Shown: positions 8,569 to 15,633 of the stretch, piece by piece
Numbering within the stretch: the first letter of the stretch is position 1
How the letters are laid out: each line of letters begins with the position of its first letter
DNA from: an uncultured Eggerthellaceae bacterium
GTDB lineage: Bacteria; Actinomycetota; Coriobacteriia; Coriobacteriales; Eggerthellaceae
Assembly (NCBI GenBank): GCA_934623455.1
Contig: CAKTVK010000036.1
Span: 1-18,505 of the forward strand
Direction: 5' to 3'
Length of the DNA stretch: 18,505 nucleotides
The notes under the pieces: model-generated
Told to the model about the DNA's origin: nothing
Database searches by the model: none
The model's input: the letters and a program-made list of their open reading frames with translations, nothing else
Position numbers and translations under genes: made by a program

Positions 8569-10026
8569 CTATCGAATCAGTCCCTCCACCACACGGGACA
8601 AGCCCATGAAATGAGAAGCTTTCACCAACACAGCATCGGTTGGCTCAAGCATGCTATCAAGCGTTCCTAATACATCGGAAATCGAATTTGCCTGAACAAT
8701 TCTATCCGCACTCATACCCGCTTCAAGCGCTGCTTGCGCAATATACGCGGAAAGTTCACCGATGCAGATAAGATAATCAACGTTAAGCGAAGGAATAAGC
8801 GCGCCGATTCCCTTATGGCACGCCTCTGCATACGAACCAAGCTCGCCCATATCGCCCAAAACGGCAATATGGCGGCCGAAACCGTCCATCGCAGAAAACG
8901 TGAGAAGCGAAGCACGCATTGATTCCGGGTTCGCGTTATACGTATCGTCGACAATCGTGTAGCCGGCGCGCGCCTTCACGACTTCCTGCCTTCCCGCTTC
9001 GGGAAGAGCGGCCTGGAGCGCCGATGCTATTGTCTCAAGCGCCATGCCGCACTGCAGGCCAACCGCGGCAGCGGCTGTTGCATTGGAAACGTTGTGCAGT
9101 CCACGCAAGTTCAAGCTTACGGGCACGTGCGTTTCCCCGCGCTGGAGCTGGATGAAGCCCTGCGCGCACAGCACGAAGCACGGACGACCCTCTTCATCGA
9201 GGTGGATGTTTTCCGCCCATACGGCCGGGGCGTTGTCTTCGGGCGCCGCCTGCAACCCAAAACGAACCACGCGAACATCACGCGCCGCAAGATGTGCATT
9301 CTCGCACAAGAAGTCAGCGTAATCGCCGCCCGCGTTCACGAACGCCACGCCCTTATGAGAAGGCAGCTCGCAAAACAGCTCGCCTTTCGCGCGGGCAATA
9401 TTGTCGCGACCGCCTAAAAGCTCAATGTGGCTTTCTCCCACGTTCACGATAAGGCCCATATCGGGCTGGACAAACGAACAGAGCCCGTGGATTTGTCCTT
9501 GGCCGCGCATGCCCATTTCAACCACAACGTATTCGGTGTCCGCATCGGCGGAAAGCAACGTTTTCGGAACGCCCAGCTCGTTGTTCTGGTTCGCTTTCGT
9601 TGCAACCACGCTGTGCTGAGCAGCCAAAACATCGCGCACTAAGTTCTTCGTAGTGGTTTTCCCGCTTGACCCGGTCAATCCAATAACGCATCCCGAAAGC
9701 TTTAAGCGCCATGCGGCGGCAAGTTGCGTTATAGCATCGGCGGTATCGGGCACTTCCAAAATACCTGCCCCCAGCTCGCGCGCAAGAGCACACGTCTGCT
9801 CGGAGGGGTTTTTCATTACCAGGGCAAGAGAAGCACCTGAACGCAGGGCGCTGTCAACGAAATCGTGGCCATCGACACGTTGGCCCGGAAGCGCAACGTA
9901 GAGTGCATCGGGGACGACTTCTCGTGAGTCCCACGTCAACGAGCACGCCAGCTCTTTCGCTCCAAGAGGATCAACGACAATATCCGCGCCCGTGATCTGG
10001 GCTATTTGCTTTGCATTCAAACGCAT
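8569..10026 (-). CDS. murF: UDP-MurNAc-tripeptide--D-alanyl-D-alanine ligase MurF
   Basis: MurF is the cytoplasmic Mur ligase that adds the D-Ala-D-Ala dipeptide, completing UDP-MurNAc-pentapeptide. The 485-residue protein begins with a MurE/F-type N-terminal domain (WDSREVVPDALYVALPGQ). The ATP loop GSSGKTTTK lies at 119-127. Next come VVEMGMRGQGQI and the NVGESHIELLGG segment with AKGEL. The C-terminal signature is DDTYNANPESM with AVLGDMGELG. The ATG at 10026 is preceded by AGAGGAG about 10 nt upstream. A 194-bp gap separates it from murE, unlike the tight packing elsewhere in the operon. Its stop codon abuts the mraY ATG. Confidence 0.96.
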   Translation of the reverse strand: MRLNAKQIAQITGADIVVDPLGAKELACSLTWDSREVVPDALYVALPGQRVDGHDFVDSALRSGASLALVMKNPSEQTCALARELGAGILEVPDTADAITQLAAAWRLKLSGCVIGLTGSSGKTTTKNLVRDVLAAQHSVVATKANQNNELGVPKTLLSADADTEYVVVEMGMRGQGQIHGLCSFVQPDMGLIVNVGESHIELLGGRDNIARAKGELFCELPSHKGVAFVNAGGDYADFLCENAHLAARDVRVVRFGLQAAPEDNAPAVWAENIHLDEEGRPCFVLCAQGFIQLQRGETHVPVSLNLRGLHNVSNATAAAAVGLQCGMALETIASALQAALPEAGRQEVVKARAGYTIVDDTYNANPESMRASLLTFSAMDGFGRHIAVLGDMGELGSYAEACHKGIGALIPSLNVDYLICIGELSAYIAQAALEAGMSADRIVQANSISDVLGTLDSMLEPTDAVLVKASHFMGLSRVVEGLIR

Positions 10027-10220
10027 GCGCGAAAAACTCCTCTTTTACCTTGTCTTTGTATCCGTTTGCGTGCCCCGGGCGCCGCGTTGTCAATGCAGCA
10101 AGCAGTGCAAACGCGCCTGCTGGCGCCAGCATTCAAACCCTTGCGCTCGAAGCGCGCAGCGTGCATCAAGCAAACCCGCGCTTCGAAGCCTTTGGACCTA
10201 CCCGAGCCTCCTTGAACTCC
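10027..10220. other. Structured murE-murF gap
   Basis: This is the only large gap inside the operon and contains no recognised gene. It holds a 14-bp perfect palindrome, TGCTGGCGCCAGCA (10118-10131). It also holds a 10-bp perfect inverted repeat, TCGAAGCGCG (10147-10156) with CGCGCTTCGA (10177-10186) around a 20-nt loop. Two SD-like AAGGAG motifs follow the murE stop without a start codon at suitable distance. On the minus strand a perfect TTGACA (10088-10093) has no acceptable -10 box at normal spacing. Neither hairpin is followed by a T-run, so these are not classic terminators. They could be RNA processing or attenuation structures, or a decayed insertion. Confidence 0.6.
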
Positions 10221-11702
10221 TTAAGCGCCAAACGCACACTCAAGCTCTTCGGCAGCCACAACTGCATCGTCGAACTGAAGCACGCGGCCGGCAACCAACT
10301 GATAATCTTCGTGACCCTTGCCTGCCACCAAAATAGAATCGCCCGGCTTCGCAAGCGCAATGGCGCGTGCGATAGCAGCGCGACGGTCAGCCTCAACTTC
10401 ATAGCGCCCTGCAGGCTCCCCCATGCCGGCAACAATATCGCGAATGATGGCCTGTGGGTCTTCGGTACGCGGGTTATCGCTGGTCACTACCACGTAGTCG
10501 GCCGCAAGCGCAGCCTTACCCATAAGCGGGCGCTTCGTGGCATCACGATCGCCACCGCAGCCGAACACCACAATCGTGTGGTTGTCGCTCAAAGCCTTCA
10601 CCGCGCTGAGCGCCTTCTCCAAAGCGTCAGGTGTATGCGCGTAGTCAACGAAAATGGACACGCCGCCATCGTGAGCGGTGTGAACGCGCTGCAAACGGCC
10701 CGGAACGAAAACGGGCTTCTTGAACGAAGCAATAATATTATGCGCAGTAATGCCCAGCGAAAGCGCAATGCCGAACGCCGTCATCATGTTGGATACATTG
10801 AATTTACCCACCAGCGGGTAATCGAAATCGTAAACGGAACCGCAGGCATAAAGCTTCACGCGCGTGTGCGTCTGGAAATATTCAACTTCTTCGGGATGAA
10901 TCTGAGCAGATTTCTCGAAACCCGTGGTGATAATGTCGTCGCCCGCGCTGGAACAGCGATGCAACAGTTCTTTGCCCCACTTATCGTCGATGCAGATAAC
11001 GCGCTTAGACGGATAATCCTTCCCAAAAAGCAGCGCTTTTGCCTCGAAATATTCCTCAAACGTATGATGGTAATCCAAGTGATCTTGCGTGAGGTTCGTA
11101 AATGCGGTCACCGCGAAGTGACACCCCCACGTGCGCAGCAAGTCAAGTGCATGAGAGCTTACTTCCATGGCAACCACCGAGCGATCGTTTTGCGCCATGC
11201 GACCCAAAAGCGCCTGCAGGTCGGAAGATTCCGGTGTGGTGTTCGCCGTTTTCTCAAGCGTGCCATCGGCGATAACGCCTACCGTGCCGATGATGCCCGT
11301 TTTCATACCCGCTTCGCTGGCAATATGGTTCACCAGGTACGTGGTGGTCGTTTTGCCATTCGTGCCGGTAATGCCCACCAGGGAAAACTTCGTAGAGGGG
11401 AAATCGTTGAATGCGGCAGCTGCAGCGGCCATGGCCTTGCGCGAATCGCTTACCACAACTTCGGTCACATCGGTCGCATCGGCCAGGTACAGTTTGCGTT
11501 CCACCACCAGCACTTTCGCACCACGATTAATGGCATCTTGCGCAAAAGAGTGACCATCGGTCACTTTACCCACAATGCAGAAGAATGCATCTCCCGGCTT
11601 CACTTTATCGCTGCGGTAGGCAATGCCTTCAATGGGTTCGTCGGCGTTGCCGATAATGGTGCAATCGATTTGCGAAAAAAGCTCCGCGCATTTTTTAGCC
11701 AT
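10221..11702 (-). CDS. murE: UDP-MurNAc-L-Ala-D-Glu--meso-diaminopimelate ligase MurE
   Basis: MurE adds the third residue to the UDP-MurNAc dipeptide in the cytoplasm. The 493-residue protein shows the ATP loop GTNGKTTTT (113-121), NTTPESSDL, EVSSHAL, the DHLDYH motif (208-213) and Lys222 in EAKALLF, where the family carries a carbamylated lysine. Further motifs are FVDYAHTPDALEKAL, VFGCGGDRDATKRP and AGKGHEDYQ. The substrate motif DNPR (409-412) is the one known for meso-DAP-adding enzymes, so an A1gamma-type DAP peptidoglycan is inferred. The ATG has AGGGAG 6 nt upstream and lies 11 bp after ftsI. Past the TAA the same reading frame stays open for 67 codons to about 10017, through the murE-murF gap. 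Confidence 0.96.
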   Translation of the reverse strand: MAKKCAELFSQIDCTIIGNADEPIEGIAYRSDKVKPGDAFFCIVGKVTDGHSFAQDAINRGAKVLVVERKLYLADATDVTEVVVSDSRKAMAAAAAAFNDFPSTKFSLVGITGTNGKTTTTYLVNHIASEAGMKTGIIGTVGVIADGTLEKTANTTPESSDLQALLGRMAQNDRSVVAMEVSSHALDLLRTWGCHFAVTAFTNLTQDHLDYHHTFEEYFEAKALLFGKDYPSKRVICIDDKWGKELLHRCSSAGDDIITTGFEKSAQIHPEEVEYFQTHTRVKLYACGSVYDFDYPLVGKFNVSNMMTAFGIALSLGITAHNIIASFKKPVFVPGRLQRVHTAHDGGVSIFVDYAHTPDALEKALSAVKALSDNHTIVVFGCGGDRDATKRPLMGKAALAADYVVVTSDNPRTEDPQAIIRDIVAGMGEPAGRYEVEADRRAAIARAIALAKPGDSILVAGKGHEDYQLVAGRVLQFDDAVVAAEELECAFGA

Positions 11703-11713
11703 GAGATTCTCCC

Positions 11714-13444
11714 TTATTTCGGCGAAATTTTGTATCGCTCTATAGCATATGACATTATAGCCTTAAACGGGGCACACACATTTGTTTGGTAGGGCGTCTC
11801 GCCGGTTGTCACAAAACATACCAATTTGCTGGTGGAGTCGGGAAGAAAGCCGCAAAACGCCAGATTATAGACGCCTTCCTTGTATCCTCCCTGGTCAGAA
11901 GCGACTTCTGCCGTGGATGTTTTGCCCGCAACCGTATAGCCGTCAATCGCGGCATCCTTTGCGGTGCCGTATTCAACAACCGAGGTCAGCATGTCTACCG
12001 TTTCATCAAGCGCCTGCGTATCCGTTGTCACTTCCTGCGTATCGTACGTCACATATTCGCCCGTTTGCGGCAGCGCAATAAGGAAATGCGGGGTAACCGT
12101 CACGCCATCGTTTTCAAGAATGCCATAGAAGCGCGCCATTTGCAGCGGCGTGTTCATAACACCTTGACCAAACGACACGTTATAGCCCTGAATGAGCGAC
12201 CACGAGTTCCGATCAAGCAGATAACCAGCGCTTTCATTGGGATAATCCACGCCTGTTGTCTGCGTGAGCAAATACTTGTTGATCTCTTCATAGAACGGAG
12301 TGAATCCCAGTTTCTCGATGGAAAGCGCAATGCCCACGTTCGACGAATACGCCAGAATATCGCGCAGCGAATACGTGCACGCATCGCGATCGTGCGCATC
12401 GGTAATGATGTAGTTGTCCGCTTCAAGCTCAACAGGGCATTCCAACTCATCTTCGGGGGTCATGACATCGTTTTCCAAAATCGAAAGAGCCGATACGGTC
12501 TTGAACACCGAACCGGGTTCAAAGGCATGCGTGACGCACTTCAGATCGGTCGCGCCTGCTTCTACCGTAGTTCGATCCGAAGGGTTGAACAAGGGAAGCG
12601 ATGCCGCCGCATAAATCTCGCCCGTCCCCGCGTCCATAAGGACCGCAGATGAACTATCGGCATCAAGCTTTTCCGCAGAGGCAGCAATCTGCTCTTCCAA
12701 AAGCGCCTGCATCTCAATATCGATTGAAATCATGATGTCTTCACCGTCTATCGGTTCGACTTGCTCATATACGGTGCCCGGAATAGCGGCGCCACCCACA
12801 CCTGCCTGCGCGCGCTTGATGCCATCCGTGCCCTTCAAGATGTCGTCGTAATACGCTTCAAGGCCGGTAAAGCCCGCGCCATCGGAATCCAAGCAGCCGA
12901 TAACCTGACCGCCCACCTGGCCGTACGGATAAACGCGATCGAGCTCGTCTTCGTAATAGAAGCCGTCAAGATTCATATCGATGAGTTTTTCAGCCGTTTC
13001 AACCGAAATCTTGCGCGCCACACATACATAACGGGAATTCGCCGTGGTCATGATGTCAGAGTAATACTCCACGCTGTTGCCCAGAACAGAAGCAACGTCC
13101 TGCGCTTCTTCCTGTAAGTCCGAGATGAGCGTGGGGTCGCAATAAACCGACTTCACTTCAACGCTTGTGGCCAAAACGTTGCCGTTTCGGTCGTAAATAG
13201 TACCGCGATGCGCCAAAAGCTTCGTGGTTGACGCACGCGCAGCCTGCCCCATCGCAGCATTATCCGCCGCTTGAAACACCTGCAAGCGCAAAAGCTGAAA
13301 GCCGAATGCGACCACGATAGCAATTACAATGAAAAAGGCAGCGCGGAAACGCCTTTCGAAAATACCATCCGAACCACCAAATGCCGGATGCGGGGCGTTT
13401 TCCGAATAAGCGCGTCTTGAGTTGTTGTCATTATTGCGGGACAT
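11714..13444 (-). CDS. ftsI: Division-specific class B penicillin-binding protein (FtsI/PBP2-type)
   Basis: This is the septal transpeptidase that crosslinks peptide stems outside the membrane, partner of FtsW. The 576-residue protein has a short polar cytoplasmic tail, one membrane anchor (about 34-52) and a dimerisation (pedestal) segment with HRGTIYDRNGNVLA. The transpeptidase domain follows. Active-site motifs are S312-V-F-K315 (EPGSVFK), S367-S-N369 (YSSNVG) and K508-T-S510 in AGKTSTAE. The third motif is normally KTG (or KSG), so Ser at position 510 is unusual. No PASTA repeats follow. The ATG has AAGGAGG about 10 nt upstream and starts 15 bp after ftsL. FtsI is preferred over SpoVD or an elongation PBP because of its place between ftsL and murE. 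Confidence 0.93.
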   Translation of the reverse strand: MSRNNDNNSRRAYSENAPHPAFGGSDGIFERRFRAAFFIVIAIVVAFGFQLLRLQVFQAADNAAMGQAARASTTKLLAHRGTIYDRNGNVLATSVEVKSVYCDPTLISDLQEEAQDVASVLGNSVEYYSDIMTTANSRYVCVARKISVETAEKLIDMNLDGFYYEDELDRVYPYGQVGGQVIGCLDSDGAGFTGLEAYYDDILKGTDGIKRAQAGVGGAAIPGTVYEQVEPIDGEDIMISIDIEMQALLEEQIAASAEKLDADSSSAVLMDAGTGEIYAAASLPLFNPSDRTTVEAGATDLKCVTHAFEPGSVFKTVSALSILENDVMTPEDELECPVELEADNYIITDAHDRDACTYSLRDILAYSSNVGIALSIEKLGFTPFYEEINKYLLTQTTGVDYPNESAGYLLDRNSWSLIQGYNVSFGQGVMNTPLQMARFYGILENDGVTVTPHFLIALPQTGEYVTYDTQEVTTDTQALDETVDMLTSVVEYGTAKDAAIDGYTVAGKTSTAEVASDQGGYKEGVYNLAFCGFLPDSTSKLVCFVTTGETPYQTNVCAPFKAIMSYAIERYKISPK

Positions 13445-13459
13445 GAAGGAAAACCCTCC

Positions 13460-13942
13460 TTACGAGTTGCGTGCTACAACCCTAAGGCTTCCCGCCAACG
13501 AAAGATCCCCTTGCGCGTTCGTAACCACAACATCTTCACCGAGTTTGATAACGGTAGCCGTCTCGGGAGAAATCATGCCCAAATCGTTTGCTGCTTCCTG
13601 AATGCGCGTAGGATTGGAAAGCGCGCTTACTTCGACTTCAAGCAAGCTGCCCTCGTGACGCGCGTCAACCAGTTCCGAAGCAACTTTCTGGGATTCCATG
13701 GAAAGCGTAACAGATGCGGAGTCAAGAATAACGTGCACTGCAGCGAAAATCGCAAAGACAACCGCAATAACCATTGCGAAGGCAGCAGCAGTTATCAGGG
13801 CATTTGTCGATACGCCTTCCTGTCGCTGATGCGTAGTATGCACGCGCACGCCAGGGCGAGAAGGCTGATATGCCCTTTCGAACCTTGGATCTTGATATGC
13901 ACGAGCAGCGGTTGCCACGAATTTCTCACTTTCACGAGGCAA
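13460..13942 (-). CDS. ftsL: FtsL-like septum formation protein
   Basis: This is a small bitopic protein expected to form the FtsL subunit of the FtsQ-FtsL-FtsB group that activates FtsW and FtsI. The 160-residue product has a polar, Arg-rich cytoplasmic part (1-45), one membrane segment (about 47-73) and an extracytoplasmic stretch likely to form a coiled coil. That stretch ends in LSNPTRIQEAANDLGM, a hallmark of FtsL/DivIC proteins. It is then followed by a polar tail. No ATG is available before the membrane segment. A TTG at 13942 is chosen because GAGG stands 7 nt upstream and the gene then begins 15 bp after rsmH. FtsL sequences diverge strongly, so the call rests on architecture plus position between rsmH and ftsI. 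Confidence 0.88.
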   Translation of the reverse strand: MPRESEKFVATAARAYQDPRFERAYQPSRPGVRVHTTHQRQEGVSTNALITAAAFAMVIAVVFAIFAAVHVILDSASVTLSMESQKVASELVDARHEGSLLEVEVSALSNPTRIQEAANDLGMISPETATVIKLGEDVVVTNAQGDLSLAGSLRVVARNS

Positions 13943-13957
13943 CGAAATGCCTCGGCT

Positions 13958-14920
13958 TTATAACTTTTCTGCGACTCTCAATTTCGCGCTGCGAGAGCGC
14001 GGATTTCTTTCAATTTCGTCCTTGGTAGGAAGAATAGGCTTGCGACTTACCTGCTTGAGCAGGGGCGCATGTCCACAAGCACACACCGGCAAATCGGGCG
14101 GACACGTGCAACGATTCGCATACTCGGCAAAGAGATCCTTCACGATACGATCCTCCAGGGAGTGATACGTTATGACCGCAATGCGGCCCCCGGGGTTCAG
14201 CCAACGCACGGCTGCCTCGAGCCCCCGCTTCAAAACACCCAGCTCATCGTTTACCTCGATGCGCAGTGCCTGGAACGTGCGCTTTGCAGGATGCCCGCCA
14301 GCGCGGCGCGCCGAAGCGGGAATGGCGCTCTTGATAATCTCCACGAGCTGCCCGCTTGTTTCGATGGGCTGACGTTGACGCGCGGCCACGATGAACTGCG
14401 CAATGCGGCTTGCCCACCGTTCGTCGGAATAGCTGCGAATGATTCGGGTGAGATCTGCTGCGGTATAAGTGTTGACGATCTCTGCTGCGGTTAAAGTAGT
14501 GAGTTTACCCGAACCATCCATACGCATATCCAACGGGCAATCCTCCTTGAAGGAAAAGCCCCGGTCTGGCGTGTCAATCTGCACGGAAGAAACACCCAAG
14601 TCGAAAAGAACCGCGTCGATACCGGGAACGGGGATGCTCATCAAAAGCTCATCCATATTCCCGAAGTTGCCTTTCAGCAAGGCAAGCCGCGGACGCGTTT
14701 CATCGGGCAGCGATTCAAGCCGAGTTTGCGCAGCGGCAAGCGCCACGTCATCTTGATCGATACCGATGAGCATTCCTTCCGGACCAAGGCGTTTGGCCAC
14801 TTCCAGGGAATGCCCTGCCCCACCGAGCGTGGAATCCACGAATACGGTGTGTGTTTTGAGCGCGAGTGCATCGAGGCACTCGGGGAGCAGGACGGGTATG
14901 TGCCTAAATTCTTCAGTCAA
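13958..14920 (-). CDS. rsmH: 16S rRNA (cytosine-1402-N4) methyltransferase RsmH
   Basis: RsmH (MraW) is the SAM-dependent enzyme that N4-methylates C1402 in the ribosomal P site. From the TTG at 14920 the product has 320 residues, normal for the family. It contains HIPVLLPECLDAL (7-19), the SAM loop DSTLGGAGHS (29-38, Ser where Gly is commoner), IDQDD, DAVLFDLGVSSVQID (102-116), RGFSF, FQALRIEVNDEL and ITYHSLEDRIVK. The open frame continues upstream without a stop, but that part is mraZ in another frame. TTG lies 4 nt after the mraZ stop. No Shine-Dalgarno sequence is evident, so initiation probably depends on coupling to mraZ translation. No in-frame ATG exists near the conserved N-terminus. 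Confidence 0.94.
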   Translation of the reverse strand: MTEEFRHIPVLLPECLDALALKTHTVFVDSTLGGAGHSLEVAKRLGPEGMLIGIDQDDVALAAAQTRLESLPDETRPRLALLKGNFGNMDELLMSIPVPGIDAVLFDLGVSSVQIDTPDRGFSFKEDCPLDMRMDGSGKLTTLTAAEIVNTYTAADLTRIIRSYSDERWASRIAQFIVAARQRQPIETSGQLVEIIKSAIPASARRAGGHPAKRTFQALRIEVNDELGVLKRGLEAAVRWLNPGGRIAVITYHSLEDRIVKDLFAEYANRCTCPPDLPVCACGHAPLLKQVSRKPILPTKDEIERNPRSRSAKLRVAEKL

Positions 14921-14924
14921 GGTG

Positions 14925-15362
14925 CTATTCGGCAGTGCCGTAAAGTAGAGCTGCCAAATCGATATCGGATTCGAATGCTTCGCGTGCCTGAGGATCCCAG
15001 ATCTCAACGTAGCCGGTGTTGCCAATGAACACGGCCGTAGAGCCAATGCCTGCTGCGTCGCGTTGATCGGAAGGAATGTTGATGCGGCCGGCGGAGTCCG
15101 TTTCAATTTCTTTTGCACGGCCCTTCAACACACTTCTAATTTTCTCGTGGCGCGGATTGGATTGCTGGAAACCGCCATCGCTTTCGAAGAAGCGCTTCAC
15201 CCACTCATTGAAGCCCTCGGGTTCGAAAAGCAGCAGACAGGTTTTGTCAGGATTCAACGTCACAATCAATTCCTTGGAAAGCTCTTTGGCAAACTTCGGC
15301 GGAAGCGCAACACGGCCCTTAGCGTCAACCTTATAGCTATATTGGCCCATAAGGTCGATCAC
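14925..15362 (-). CDS. mraZ: Transcriptional regulator MraZ
   Basis: MraZ is a DNA-binding protein with two AbrB-like swapped-hairpin (SpoVT-AbrB) units. In other bacteria it represses the dcw operon, including its own gene, by binding TGGG-type repeats. I start it at a GTG at 15362 because AAAGGAGG stands 7 nt upstream. The nearby in-frame ATG (15350) is too close to be served by that site and would give a product four residues shorter. The 145-residue protein shows MGQYSYKVDAKGRVALPPKF in the first unit and DSAGRINIP in the second (89-97), with IGNTGYVEIWD afterwards, all typical of the family. It is the first gene of the operon, and matching boxes lie in its promoter. Confidence 0.95.
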   Translation of the reverse strand: MIDLMGQYSYKVDAKGRVALPPKFAKELSKELIVTLNPDKTCLLLFEPEGFNEWVKRFFESDGGFQQSNPRHEKIRSVLKGRAKEIETDSAGRINIPSDQRDAAGIGSTAVFIGNTGYVEIWDPQAREAFESDIDLAALLYGTAE

Positions 15363-15412
15363 CGTGTTACCTCCTTTCGCAGACAGTACGCCCTTTGCTT
15401 TCCGTATAACCC

Positions 15413-15440
15413 AGTATAAACACTTTTCCCCACAAAACAA
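15413..15440 (-). promoter_or_regulatory. Likely dcw operon promoter upstream of mraZ
   Basis: On the minus strand a good -10 box, TATACT (15413-15418), is preceded by TTGTTT (15435-15440) with a 16-bp spacer. The predicted transcript would start near 15406, giving a leader of about 44 nt before the GTG of mraZ. The next minus-strand element upstream is a terminator, so this promoter probably drives the operon. The assignment is from sequence pattern only. Confidence 0.6.
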
Positions 15441-15472
15441 CCCAAACCCACCCATTTATGTTCAATTTCCCA
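15428..15472 (-). promoter_or_regulatory. Putative MraZ operator (TGGG boxes)
   Basis: Read on the minus strand, TGGG-type boxes occur at 15468-15472 (TGGGA), 15450-15454 (TGGGT), 15446-15450 (TGGGT), 15440-15444 (TGGGT) and 15428-15432 (TGGGG). The 15450 and 15440 boxes are exactly 10 bp apart, the spacing known for MraZ sites in Escherichia coli (TGGGN repeats with 5-nt spacers). The others are spaced 12 and 18 bp. The boxes overlap the -35 region of the mraZ promoter, which suggests autorepression by MraZ. Confidence 0.6.
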
Positions 15473-15483
15473 CACATGGGCAC

Positions 15484-15512
15484 AAAAATCGCCCCGTTTT
15501 CAACGAGGCGAT
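15484..15512 (-). terminator. Rho-independent terminator between xerD and mraZ
   Basis: On the minus strand a hairpin with arms ATCGCC-x-CGTT and its complement (one mismatch, 3-nt loop) spans 15488-15512. It is followed directly by TTTTT (15484-15488). It would end xerD transcription before the mraZ promoter. On the plus strand the T-run lies 12 nt beyond the hairpin, so activity in that direction is doubtful. Confidence 0.8.
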
Positions 15513-15633
15513 AGGTAGAGCAAGATTTTTTGATAGAGATGCTATTTATTTTTTAGAGGGGAATGACACCGTGAAAGACGGTGAAAGATGCGCAGGTGCA
15601 AGCATATGAGCAGCGCGCTTTTTAATGATTTCG
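15513..15633. other. 3' region of xerD with a small hairpin
   Basis: This stretch between the xerD stop codon and the terminator has no gene. It contains a perfect 6-bp hairpin, CACCGT-GAAAG-ACGGTG (15567-15583). It overlaps a tandem GTGAAAGA repeat (15571-15578 and 15581-15588). An AT-rich tract lies just beyond on the minus strand. No T-run follows, so this is not a standard terminator. Confidence 0.5.

Noticed and set aside
10088..10093. Perfect TTGACA in the murE-murF gap as a murF promoter
   Set aside because: The nearest -10-like sequence (GATACA) is 25 bp away, too far for a standard sigma-70 promoter.
10011..11792. 593-residue plus-strand open frame opposite murE and the murE-murF gap
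   Set aside because: Despite its length it mirrors murE codons, has an R/H/N-rich composition and no family motif, and crosses the murE-murF gap and the end of ftsI.
15364..15609. 81-residue plus-strand open frame across the mraZ upstream region
   Set aside because: It covers the promoter, the MraZ boxes and the terminator hairpin, has no ribosome site and has a low-complexity sequence; the regulatory reading explains the region better.
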